Of a stretch of 21,356 bases of DNA, positions 1-8,478 are shown piece by piece (positions within the stretch are counted from its first letter, which is position 1; each line of letters starts with the position of its first letter). The notes under the pieces were generated by a model. The model was not told the DNA's origin. It searched no databases and saw only the letters and a list, made by a program, of their open reading frames with translations. This DNA is from Zygnema cylindricum (taxonomy: Eukaryota > Streptophyta > Zygnematophyceae > Zygnematales > Zygnemataceae). The position numbers were made by a program, and so were the translations under genes. Where the stretch lies: assembly GCA_037447655.1 (NCBI GenBank), contig JBBHKE010000337.1, forward strand, positions 1-21,356, read 5' to 3'.

Positions 1-960
1 CAATTTGTACGGTATTAATTTCGTTTTTTTGGTACGGCTGCAGATTTTTTCGTTTTTTTCTAAGTTACAAAGGAAAACGACAGAAAGTAACTGTAACTTT
101 AGCACATGCGAAAGTACCCTTAGACCAAAAATATTAAAAAAAAATAAAAAAAAAAATACGTCTTTCATTTGATACTATTAGTGTTACATCTCGTGTAAAT
201 ATGAGAGAAAGAGTGGTCGAGTGAGAAAGAGGGGGAGAGACGAGGACGACGTAAAATTTTGCAAAGGACCCATGAAGGAAAGTGGAGGTCCGAGACCCCT
301 GCAATTTTTTTCCGTACATGTTTGTCATTTTCTTATGTGCATGCGCTTGACGAGCAGTGAAAAAAATAGCGTGTACTGTACTTTCCTTCGTGCAAATTTT
401 TTCGAAAACTTTTGACACTGCAATCCAACTTTTCTATTCGTAAATAGGGTAGTAATTTGATAAAAATCAGGTCGCGATTTGATTCCAGTGCAAGTGTGAA
501 GATGAGCTGGAAGCGGGTCGCGATGATAATAACGCCAAATTGCCGTACCCTCCAAGTTCCAAGAAGACGCAAAATGTACTTGTGTTTTTGCCCATTTTTC
601 GCACGACGTAATATTTTCTCGTTACAAGTCCCATTTTATGTGAAAACGACGGAAAAAAACCCTTAGTTGAACACATGGGGACACGCCCTAATACGTGTTC
701 ATATTTGTTTTTCGAAAATACTTTGTTTTAAAACACATCGTCCTTGTGTTTTAAAGAAAATTTTGAAGATGACGTTTTTTGGCATGGCCTTGGGTCGAAG
801 AACACAAGACGACAACAAGTAGTACATCCTAAATTCGATGATGACGCAAAATTTACTTTTCATTTTTTCTATTTTTTTGTACAGTTGCAACTTACGTGGT
901 ACGACTCTAAGTTTTACAAGAAAACGACAGAAAAAAACCCTAAAATAATATTTTAAGAAG
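1..960. repeat. AT-rich stretch with degenerate interspersed short repeats
   Basis: No gene is supported here; the open frames are short, overlap on both strands and resemble no family. A word close to AAAACGACAGAAAAAAACCC recurs at about 73-92, 644-663 and 918-940, and GATGACG-type words followed by AAAATTT recur near 248, 770 and 838. This suggests an eroded tandem array or several related insertions. Confidence 0.4.
727..755. repeat. Short perfect hairpin
   Basis: TTTAAAACACA at 727-737 is the exact reverse complement of TGTGTTTTAAA at 745-755, with a 7-nt loop. There is no gene nearby, so it is recorded only as structure. Confidence 0.5.
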
Positions 961-1070
961 ATAGTACTATATTAGAAAAGTATATTAAAAAAGTTAAAAA
1001 AAGCATCCGATGGTACAATAGTATTATATAATTCGCGCGGAGGCGACGCGCGTCACGACTCTTCCCCTGC

Positions 1071-1208
1071 AGCTCGCCCTAGCCATGGACAGCTAGAAAA
1101 GTACAACCCGAATGAAGCCGTTAGCCGAGACATGAGCATAGCTCGCCCCGGCCATGGATAGCTGGAAAAGTACAACCCGACTGAAGCTGTTAGCCGAGAC
1201 ACGAGCAT
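1071..1208. repeat. 69-bp tandem duplication (two units)
   Basis: Units 1071-1139 and 1140-1208 both run from agctcgccc through gccatgga and aaaagtacaacccga to gagcat, with a handful of point differences. The block is GC-richer than its surroundings and follows a CGCG-rich stretch at 1032-1053. No reading frame of note. Confidence 0.85.
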
Positions 1209-1218
1209 ACAAGAACTA

Positions 1219-1282
1219 CACCGTGAATCGCTAGATGCTGTAAGTGGCGAAAAATTAGTATCACTAATAGCGATACACGGTG
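1219..1282. mobile_element. 64-bp micro-MITE with TA target duplication
   Basis: CACCGTGAATCGCTA at 1219-1233 is matched, with one mismatch, by the reverse complement of 1268-1282, and TA flanks both ends (1217-1218 and 1283-1284). The terminus is shared with the 527-bp MITEs at 6221 and 7852 (CACCGTGAATC), so this looks like a drastically shortened member of the same family. TA duplication fits Tc1/mariner-like mobilisation; no transposase is present. Confidence 0.65.
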
Positions 1283-1502
1283 TACACTGCAGTACCCTGT
1301 TAGCCCCTTTAACGTGGCGCTTTACACCACTCTACGCGTCAAAAAACTTTTTGTCCTTTATTGCGGGTTGTAAATCGGATATTTGGATCCTTGTCGTGTC
1401 TTCGGGGTAAAAGAGTAAAATGGTGTGCCCATGTAACCAATACGTTGATGTGTTAAAAATATTTATTTTAGTTAAGATTCTCCGTACTTTGCATTACTTA
1501 GT

Positions 1503-2246
1503 TAAGTAGGGTGAACCTCCATCGGGCGAAAAATGAGGTTCATTACTAAAAAGAGTGCATTTCCGTACAAGGCCGTACTTTTTTTTTTTTTTTTTTTATA
1601 AAACATGATTATCGGATATTCGTCAAGATTCTCCAAACTTTTGGGTGTCAACGTGGACCGTCCGATTATGTTTTTTCAAAGCAAACGGTCATTTAATCCT
1701 GTGTCTAGCTAGTCTCCTAGGGAGGAGAAACGAGACTAGCTAGACACTAGACGTGTAAAATGTTTACACGTGAAAAGGTCACGTGTGATCCACGATGGAT
1801 GTCAGATAGGAACCATATTTGTGGCAAACGTCACGCGCCTTCGGACAGGCGAGAACCAAATCCAATGAAAACCACCAAAAAATCTTTGTTGAAGAATGTG
1901 TTGTGACGCCTCCTCCACCATCGGTTGACATCAAAAATTTGCGGCACCATGACGAAAAAACGAACGACAAAACAACGAAAAAAAGGACAAAACATGAACG
2001 TACAAATTGTACATTCACGTAATTTAATTTTGCGGCTAGTTGTACGGATACAAGTTCATATATTGTGCTTTTGGAATCTTTGACTTTGCTCGCCGTCAAA
2101 ACAAGGACCTTCGTGCATCCAATCGAAAGAAAGCACGTACGCAATAGATTCCTTGCTTACACGACGTGATGAAGAAGTGAACAAATATTACTGCCCGTAA
2201 ACGTATCCGTACGACTACTGTCGGCGCCTGATGGAGAAAAGGCCTA
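1503..2246. repeat. Tandem unit of about 640 bp, copy A
   Basis: First of two long, diverged tandem copies. Landmarks at a spacing of about 640 bp from copy B are attctccaaacttttggg (1628), gtgtctagctagtctcct (1701), the acacgtg stretch near 1765, gttgtacggatac (about 2039) and tactgtcggcgcctgatgga (2216). A 19-nt T run (1579-1597) and a 16-bp-arm hairpin lie inside. No coding evidence. Unit edges are approximate. Confidence 0.7.
1701..1747. repeat. 16-bp-arm inverted repeat
   Basis: GTGTCTAGCTAGTCTC (1701-1716) is perfectly complementary to GAGACTAGCTAGACAC (1732-1747) around a 15-nt loop. Copy B keeps the left arm (about 2347) but not the right, so the hairpin is specific to copy A or was lost in B. 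Confidence 0.75.
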
Positions 2247-2885
2247 AGACATGATTACTGGAGATTCGTCAAAATTCTCCAAACTTTTGGGCAACAATGT
2301 CGACCGTTCGATTGTGTGTTTTTGAAGCAAGCGGTCATCTTATCCAGTGTCTAGCTAGTCTCCTCCACTGGATGTGTTAATTTTTTACACGTGGAAAGGT
2401 CACATACGATCCACGAAGGGTGTTAAATAGGAATTTTACATGTGGCATACGCCACGCGCATTCGGACATAGGCCACGAGCCTTCGGACAAACGGAGATCA
2501 AACGGAACGAAAACCACCAAAGAACAACTAGTAATTAAATGAAACATGAACACACCAACGGTACATTAGTGTTCGTCTGTGCATCTTTTAATTTTCGAAA
2601 GGAATCTATAACCGTTGGTACAACGACAAAACACAAACGTACAAATTGTACATTCACGTAACTTTATTTTGCGGCAAGTTGTACGGATACGAGTTTAGAT
2701 ATTGTGCTTTTGGAATCTTTCACTATACTCGCCGTCAAAACATGAAACCTACGTGCATCCAATCAAAAGAAAGCACGTACGCGAGAGATTCTTTGCTAAC
2801 ACGACCTATGGGGAAGTGAACAGAATATTACTGCTAGTAAACATATCCGTACGATTACTGTCGGCGCCTGATGGAGAAGAGGTGT
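2247..2885. repeat. Tandem unit of about 640 bp, copy B
   Basis: Second copy of the unit, aligned to copy A by catgatta, attctccaaacttttggg (2274), gtgtctagctagtctcct (2347), gttgtacggatac (about 2678) and tactgtcggcgcctgatgga (2856). It has its own small inverted repeat, ACCAACGGT (2554-2562) with ACCGTTGGT (2611-2619), absent from copy A. No gene is supported. Confidence 0.7.
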
Positions 2886-3086
2886 TAGGGTGAAGTTCAA
2901 TTGGATGAAAAGTGAAAAGAGGCCTTAGGGTGAAGTTCCATCAAACGAAAAGTGAGGTTGTTTACAAAAATTCAGACTTTTCCGCGAACAACATTTTAGA
3001 GAATCTTGCCAATATTCTCCAAAGGTTTGGGAGGTAGCACTGATCGTTGGATATTTTTTTGCGAAGCATTCACTTCCAAAGTTTTT
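2886..3086. repeat. Partial third copy of the tandem unit
   Basis: It begins with a short direct repeat (tagggtgaagttc at about 2887 and 2929), similar to the head of copy A near 1507. It then has attctccaaaggtttggg (3014), aligning with the attctcc landmark of A and B, and stops at the hairpin at 3087. Diverged and truncated. Confidence 0.55.
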
Positions 3087-3126
3087 GTAAATGGTGATGT
3101 ACCTCGAGAGGTACATCACCATTTAC
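3087..3126. repeat. Perfect 18-bp-arm hairpin with 4-nt loop
   Basis: GTAAATGGTGATGTACCT (3087-3104) and its exact reverse complement (3109-3126) flank the loop CGAG. It sits exactly where the third tandem copy ends. No terminator-like T run follows. It could be a foldback end or a remnant of an inverted duplication. Confidence 0.85.
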
Positions 3127-4560
3127 GTTAATATTTGAGTCGCGACACGTTGGAAAATAAACATACGTGTCAAGATGGCAACCAACTTAAATAAAAATTT
3201 TACACTTGATATATAAATCAAAAAATAAAACTGAAAACACAAAAATAATCTCGTAAAGCACTTTTACGCTAATTTAGTTGGCGCCCATTCGTCAGACTAT
3301 TTATAACAATACTCATTCGTCACAGGAAAAATAAGAACCCTTAAAACATGTGAGGGGTCTGTAAAGAGTACAAACGTTGTGTTCTACGAGGACCTAGTGC
3401 ACGTACATGGTACTCAAATGAAGATTTTTGGTCGATATAAAAATCATTGACGATTTTCAATATACTCTCTCTCTCTCTCTCTCTAAATTTTTTCGACAAA
3501 ATAATCTTTTAAATGGGATACCTTACGCTTAAACGCGAGATTTTTTATGTTCGTAGCTAAGGCGTTTTGTTGGAACTAAGTTATACCAATTCTTTTTACA
3601 TTTTGATTGATGTATAAGTTACGTTTATATTTCAGTTTGCCACGCCCTTTTCTTTTAAAGAACACACCTTCTGTCTACATCTAACCGAATGATCCATTCC
3701 CCCATGGAGAGGAACAAAATGTTGCGCATGATTTGATATAACATATATTTCTTACAGTTTGTATCGACTCAAAGTACACTATTAAACTACTCTTTGATTT
3801 TTCTTTTTGAGGTCTTCATGATCCTCTGATGGAGTTCTCACATATTTAATAGGGACATACATTTCTTCTCGTGTAACATTCCATACTGGCGTGGTGGTTT
3901 GGATCGCACTAAGCTTAAAGGAAATATATCATATTTAACCTAACCAAATCGATGAGTTCGTCCCATTTGTAAAGGATGTTTTCAACACTTTGGACAAACC
4001 CTTTGATGATCTCTAAGAAATTGTGCACTGAAATTTTTTGAATTTAGAGATTAAGGAGTCCTCCTCCAAGCATGCTTACTGCTTTCTTCTGTCAACATGT
4101 ATTAGTCGCCCTTCAACTAGCGCAAGCTGAGGCTCTCTTCCAAGAAAGCACGGTGGCCAATGACAGATGGGGCTTCTGGATTGTGTAGAAAGGGATCTAA
4201 TCCACATCCACGAGTGGCGAGGCTGTGGATCTTTGTTTGTAGCGGTTTTAGGTAGTCTATTAGTGAGTGGTTATCTTTGGTAGTTTTATGTACTTTTGGT
4301 GGCTCCTGGTTTTGGTTAACGTTCTCTTGTTTGTTTGTTTTATGCTTTCGCCTATTTTTTTTCTTTTTAATTGTTGTTGTTTTACATATTTTTTTCTTAA
4401 AACTACTTTTGTACTCCAATTCTTTTTCAGTCGCAAGTTTCAATCTTAAATTCTCTCAAAAAATTATTTAAGAGTTTTTGTTTTCGAACGAATAACTTTC
4501 AATATATAATATTACTAGGCTTGTAGCCTCTCTTTGTTCGTGTTGTCAGCAAGTACGTAT
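3127..4560. other. Unannotated AT-rich stretch with a (CT)10 microsatellite
   Basis: No gene is supported over about 1.4 kb. A CT dinucleotide run occupies 3465-3484. The stretch around 4100-4440 turns T-rich on the plus strand after a somewhat more balanced segment at 4080-4250. That could be the 3' end of an old retroposon, but I recognise no domain in any frame. Open frames here are short and low in complexity. Confidence 0.4.
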
Positions 4561-4562
4561 TT

Positions 4563-4904
4563 TTTTTTCGCCGAGCAGTAATTACACCATCCTCAGACGT
4601 TTGTGATTAGATGTGTGGGACGACGCTGTCAGTTTTTTTTTGCCAAACAGTAAAGTGTTTTCTTTCAACATTTTTGATTGGCTTCGTGAGTGTCGAGAAG
4701 TCAGTTTTACACTTGCGAGGCAGTCAATTTGTTTTTTTGCGGCCACTTGCGTGAGTTTTGTTGTCTCACCGACGTTTGCGATTGCCTTGTTTAACCGCTG
4801 TGCACTCAGTTTTTTTTTGTCGACAACCAATTTGTTATTTTGCAGTTGTTCTGTGATTTTCATGATGCGGTTCTTTTGACGTTTGCGATTGGCTGCTTGA
4901 GGGC
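4563..4904. repeat. Degenerate repeat with recurring gacgtttgcgattg and poly-T words
   Basis: A word close to gacgtttgcgattg recurs at about 4597, 4667, 4769 and 4878, and tcagtttttttt recurs at about 4629, 4701 and 4806, so the spacing is roughly 70-110 bp. Both long overlapping frames through it are by-products of the repeat. It is interrupted on the right by the hAT-like element. Confidence 0.5.
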
Positions 4905-5108
4905 CTTGCAAATAATGTAGGGTATCGGGTAAAATCATATCGTGATAACTTCGATATTTGATATATCGATTAACGATCTGTCAAACACCTCGATATAGTA
5001 CAAAAATGTTAGGATTAAGTACAGAGACCTCATTTAGCGACGAGACATTCTCGTAGCTAAAGCAGCGACGACCAGCGACGAAGTAGTTTCGTCGCTAGAT
5101 ATTTAGAG

Positions 5109-5290
5109 TGACGTGGAAATTGTTTGTTCGTTTCGTTTTGTTTCATGTAAGTTTGAGTCGTACTATAGAAGTGACGTGGAAATTGTTTGGTCGTTTCGGT
5201 TCACGCAAGTTCTAGTCGTACCGTGTGGTTCAAGTCGGTTCGCATATGACTTTTCTAGCCATACCGTATAGTTCAAGTCGGTTTGCACTT
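5109..5290. repeat. Short tandem repeats inside the hAT-like element
   Basis: gtgacgtggaaattgtttg starts at 5109 and again at 5171 (period about 62). A second word, gttcaagtcggtt, occurs near 5228 and 5271. These are internal duplications of the element; no coding potential is evident. Confidence 0.6.
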
Positions 5291-5504
5291 GCCGGTCGTT
5301 TGTTTCACCACGTTGACTCTTACGCGTTTCTAGTTGTATAGTGTGTTGTGCTACGTCTTGATGTAGTTTGATTGGTTATCGCTTAGTGCGTTTTACATGT
5401 ACAGTTTGGTTAGTATCGTTACGTGACGTTTGAAAGAGTATATTGAGGCGTAGTGAGAGAGAGGTTTTTATCAATTGAGTGAGAGTTGATCCTCCTTGTA
5501 TATT

Positions 5505-5627
5505 ATGAAAGAGTTCAAGGAGTTAATGGAGTTTGATAGCTTTGTGGTGTTTCTTGAGGAGTTAGAGGAGGTTAGTGAAGATTATCATTTATATTATTTA
5601 GAGGAGTTAGAAGTGAGAGTGTTTTGA
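5505..5627 (+). CDS. Possible 40-residue open frame inside the hAT-like element
   Basis: An ATG at 5505 opens 40 codons to TGA at 5625-5627. The peptide is very acidic, rich in Glu, Leu and Phe, with repeated LEEL-type words (EELEE near the middle, LEELE near the end). I do not recognise it. GAG and TTA codons repeat through the DNA, so the frame may simply be a by-product of a purine-rich gag/agtta repeat. Alternatively it is a scrap of coding sequence captured by a non-autonomous element. Without conservation evidence it should be treated as doubtful. Confidence 0.12.
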   Translation: MKEFKELMEFDSFVVFLEELEEVSEDYHLYYLEELEVRVF

Positions 5628-5818
5628 GGGTGTGAGGAAATTATGTAAGAAAAGTTATCCGTGGAATATATTGGCTTCCTTGGGGTTATCTTTCTCTTGT
5701 GTGCGTTTTATCTTTTATGCTTCCGCTTGCATTTGCAATAAGTGTTTTATTATTCGATCCTTTCAAATCGTACGGAAAAGGTACAAAAAAGTATAGAAAA
5801 GGTACAAAAAAACGTACG

Positions 5819-5866
5819 CCCCCCCCCCCAACCAAGGGCGCGCCACAAGGGGAGGGGGGGGGGGGG
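5819..5866. repeat. Facing C-tract and G-tract around a GGCGCGCC core
   Basis: An 11-nt C run (5819-5829) faces GGGG-A-G13 (5849-5866), with the 8-bp palindrome GGCGCGCC at 5837-5844 between them. The tracts can pair as a hairpin or form G-quadruplex/i-motif structures. The preceding 40 bp repeats aaaaggtacaaaaaa. Confidence 0.75.
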
Positions 5867-6220
5867 CTTTTGGAAAATTTTTGACATAACTTCCACTCCG
5901 ATAAATCGCGGTAGAACATATATCAAAATATCGGCCGATATATCGTATCATTATCTCGATATTCACCTCCACGATATATCGAACTGATATATCGATTGTC
6001 GGGTACCCGAAATTCGATACATATCGAATGTCGGCATGGGGCCCTTGATACCCAACACTACTTGCAACCGGTCTTTGTTTTGCATGGCAATCGATTGTTT
6101 TTATCTGCTCGTAGTACGTCGTGCGTAGCACACGCAGTGTACGCCACTTCTTTACAGTACAACTTGATTCTCCATCATTGTAAAGAAATTATTGGTGTAA
6201 AGAACCAAATGGCGATACTA

Positions 6221-6747
6221 CACCGTGAATCTTAATTAGCGTTATACGCGCTAATTTTGTGACTCCTTATTTTGTCTCTTTCACCGTAAATAGAGTACAT
6301 AATTCTAAATTATTATTTACATTATTTAGAGTATTTTTTGAATTAGCGTTAACAACTCTAATATAGTGGTGTTTTAAATAGTGTGGTGTACGGCCAGTGT
6401 TTGACCGTGCAAAATTGTACTTTATCAACTAAAATAGTACTTTGTAAACTAAAAAAATATAAAACATGATTTAATACAGGTCGTTATCATGTAACTGCGT
6501 TTCCACAAACCGCGTAGTGCAAACGTCATAATGACATGAAAATGTACGTTTTGTCAAATTTTGTACGCGTACCTAATTTACAGTAAAGATATTCAACGCG
6601 GATAATTATTACGAAAAGAAACCCAAATTAGAGTAAATTTTTTTTTTGAAAATAAGTTAATTACCCAAATTAGAGTTAGTAACTTTAATTGTTCTTTTTC
6701 ATTTTTTTACTCTAATTATTTCTTTACTTTAATTACGATTCGCGGTG
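6221..6747 (+). mobile_element. 527-bp TA-flanked MITE, copy A
   Basis: Starts CACCGTGAATCTTAATTAG and ends ...TTTAATTACGATTCGCGGTG, forming terminal inverted repeats. TA lies directly outside each end (6219-6220, 6748-6749). The whole element aligns, reverse-complemented, with 7852-8378, which is exactly the same length. TA duplication and absence of a transposase make it a Tc1/mariner-type or similar MITE. The frame open in copy B has stops here, so no protein is conserved. Confidence 0.85.
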
Positions 6748-6749
6748 TA

Positions 6750-7024
6750 ATGTAGCTCTATTTTGGGTTAAGGGCCAAACGCCAACAAGACATCAACGCT
6801 AATTTAATAATCTATACACTGAACACTACACTAATTCGGAGGTACACTCCAAAGTCTAGCCGCTATGGATTATCTCAACATAGTTGACGTTTAAACACGT
6901 GAGAACAACTTCGCGTGATTTTCCCTCGTTTTTATGATACGAGTCGAATCTGAGTGCCCTTTCCGTTGTCAACGCTTTCTGTTTTCACGTCTCAATATCT
7001 GACATTTTTTTTCTGTAAGTCCGT
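6750..7024. other. Spacer between MITE A and the next inverted-repeat element
   Basis: AT-rich unique sequence. I see no gene, RNA or clear repeat in it. Confidence 0.4.
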
Positions 7025-7591
7025 ACCATAGTTCAAAAGTAGGTGAAAGTAGGCCCATACAATATGCTTATTGTACACAAAACATACAATATGACCTTAA
7101 GACCCATATTGTATTGGTCGCAAAATGAAAAATAACAGTAACAGGGTTGAGTTGCACATCGATCGATATAGAATTAAACGTCATGTCTAAATTTTGAAAA
7201 ACATTTGGACAAATTTTTATTTTTCCGTGAGTTTTGAGGTAACTTTTATTTGAACCGTCAGATTTGGACGATCAGACAGTCGCTGATCAAAGTAGTGATC
7301 TAAGAAGATCACATGAAAAACCCATAACACAACTTACGATAGAACTTACGTCCGCGCTTTTTTTTTTCGGGTTTTTTTCCCGCGGAATGTCATCCAACGC
7401 CGTGTCAGTTCGCTAAAAAAATTCGTCCGGCGCCGTACGTTGTACTATGATGACACGTCAGATTCGTACGTTCGTGCAATAGTGTGCACAACGCACACAC
7501 ATACAGTATGCCTACTCTATGCGAGTTTTGAGAGAAGTTTTGTGCGCCTACAAAAGGCCTACCATAAAAACGCCTACTTTTGAACTATGGT
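7025..7591. mobile_element. Inverted-repeat element (about 567 bp), unclassified MITE
   Basis: ACCATAGTTCAAAAGTAGG at 7025-7043 is exactly matched by the reverse complement of 7573-7591. Internally, ccatacaatatg/catacaatatg words recur near 7054-7110, and a GC/T-tract hairpin (cgcgcttttttttt...cccgcgg) lies near 7354-7384. I cannot find a clean target duplication, so the superfamily is uncertain. It lies between the two inverted 527-bp MITEs. Confidence 0.6.
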
Positions 7592-7639
7592 CTGTACTTT
7601 GTACTAGAAAACGAATAGTTTTAGTACGGACAATCACAT

Positions 7640-7790
7640 TTCACCCGGGTACCTCGGATTTTTAGGGTTATATGTTTAAGGTTTTTATTGGTTGAGTTTC
7701 TTTTTATTTAAAAAAAACACAAATGAGAATAAACCCGAAACATATTTATCCACATGACGTCCGCGCGGCGCGGCGCGTCCTAAAACTAAA
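7640..7790 (-). repeat. Dispersed repeat with GC-rich hairpin, copy 1 (inverted)
   Basis: Read on the minus strand, it runs from a CGCGCCGCGCCGCGCGG core (about 7764-7780), through an AT-rich body with poly-T and poly-A, to aaatccgaggtacccggg. The same order occurs on the plus strand at 20310-20450, and the first part again at 20640-20780. Confidence 0.6.
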
Positions 7791-7851
7791 TGAAAGTGGG
7801 GCGACGTGGACACGTCCGGTGCTTTGCCCTACATCCCCCACGAGTACATTA

Positions 7852-8378
7852 CACCACGAATCGTAATTAGAGTAAAGAAAAAATAGAATAAAAAAAGAAA
7901 AAATAATAATTAGAGTTATTAACTCTTATTTGTGTGATATAACTTTTTGAAAAAGGATTTTACTCTAATTTATTTAAGTATTCTAATTTGACACGCTAAA
8001 TATCTCTACTGTAAATTAAGTATTCGTACAAAATTTGACAATTTAGGTATTCGTACAGTATTTGACAAAACGTACAGGTTATCGTCACTATGACGTTTAC
8101 ACTACGCGGTTTGTTAAAACGCAATTACATGATAATTGCCTATATTAAATCATTATTTGTACCTTTTTACTTAATAAAGTACAATTTTGCACGGTCTAAC
8201 ACCGACCGTACGCCACACTATTTAAAACGACATTGTTTTAGAGTTATGAAGTCTCATTCAAAAGGTAACTTAAAAGGTATAATGAAAAATTTAGAATCAT
8301 TTACAATATTTAACGTGATTGAGTCGAAATTTAGGGCGACTGAATAAGCATTATTTACTCTAATTACGATTCGCGGTG
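7852..8378 (-). mobile_element. 527-bp TA-flanked MITE, copy B (inverted relative to A)
   Basis: Starts CACCACGAATCGTAATTAG and ends ...CTAATTACGATTCGCGGTG; TA flanks at 7850-7851 and 8379-8380. Its internal sequence is the reverse complement of copy A with scattered substitutions (for example, shared tatgacgtttRcactacgcg). An 85-codon frame at 8090-8347 is not kept in copy A, where the matching stretch has in-frame stops, so I do not call it a gene. The outer Copia inserted only 19 bp beyond its right end. Confidence 0.85.
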
Positions 8379-8392
8379 TACTTCTTTGCAAT

Positions 8393-8397
8393 TCTCG
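8393..8397. repeat. Left target-site duplication of the outer Copia (tctcg)
   Basis: tctcg immediately precedes the LTR start TGTAGAAATTAATGG at 8398 and matches tcttg at 20251-20255 in four of five bases. A 5-bp duplication is usual for Copia elements. Confidence 0.6.
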
Positions 8398-8478
8398 TGT
8401 AGAAATTAATGGTTCTTTTTAGTATTTTCTAGCTCTTAAATTAAATGCAGAAAAGAAACCGAGGCAGTTGTAATTCTA
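8398..8478 (+). repeat. First 81 bp of the outer element's 5' LTR
   Basis: TGTAGAAATTAATGG then ttttagtattttctag and aaattaaatgca match the 3' LTR from 19193 to about 19273. Homology stops at tctat, exactly where the minus-strand LTR terminus TGGG... begins at 8479. This is the clearest sign that the minus-strand Copia landed inside this LTR. Confidence 0.8.

Larger units (their letters stand above)
4913..6060. mobile_element. Non-autonomous hAT-like DNA transposon (1148 bp)
   Basis: The ends are inverted repeats: TAATGTAGGGTATC at 4913-4926 and, on the other strand, TAGTGTTGGGTATC from 6060. The flanks are near-identical 8-bp direct repeats, cttgcaaa (4905-4912) and cttgcaac (6061-6068). 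A TA-R-TG start and an 8-bp duplication are hallmarks of the hAT superfamily. Subterminal regions are rich in ATATCGAT-type words on both sides, as expected for transposase-binding arrays. No transposase frame is visible, so it would depend on an autonomous relative. The one mismatch in the duplication and the TIR differences suggest an old insertion. It lies within the poly-T repeat region. Confidence 0.75.

Noticed and set aside
1779-2144. 121-codon minus-strand frame in tandem copy A
   Set aside because: Not preserved in tandem copy B, and hydrophobic low-complexity content; no support as a gene.
3465-3484. (CT)10 run as a promoter element
   Set aside because: No gene follows on either strand; treated as a microsatellite.
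4117-4443. 108-codon minus-strand frame and overlapping plus-strand frames in a T-rich segment
   Set aside because: Lysine-rich or Phe/Leu-rich low-complexity translations on both strands, explained by the T-rich composition; no recognisable domain.
4582-4938. 118-codon minus-strand frame over the poly-T repeat
   Set aside because: It follows a degenerate DNA repeat and runs into the hAT-like element terminus; the coding look comes from repeat periodicity.
8090-8347. 85-codon open frame inside MITE copy B
   Set aside because: The homologous stretch of copy A, read in the same frame, contains stops; no family resemblance. A chance frame in AT-rich DNA.
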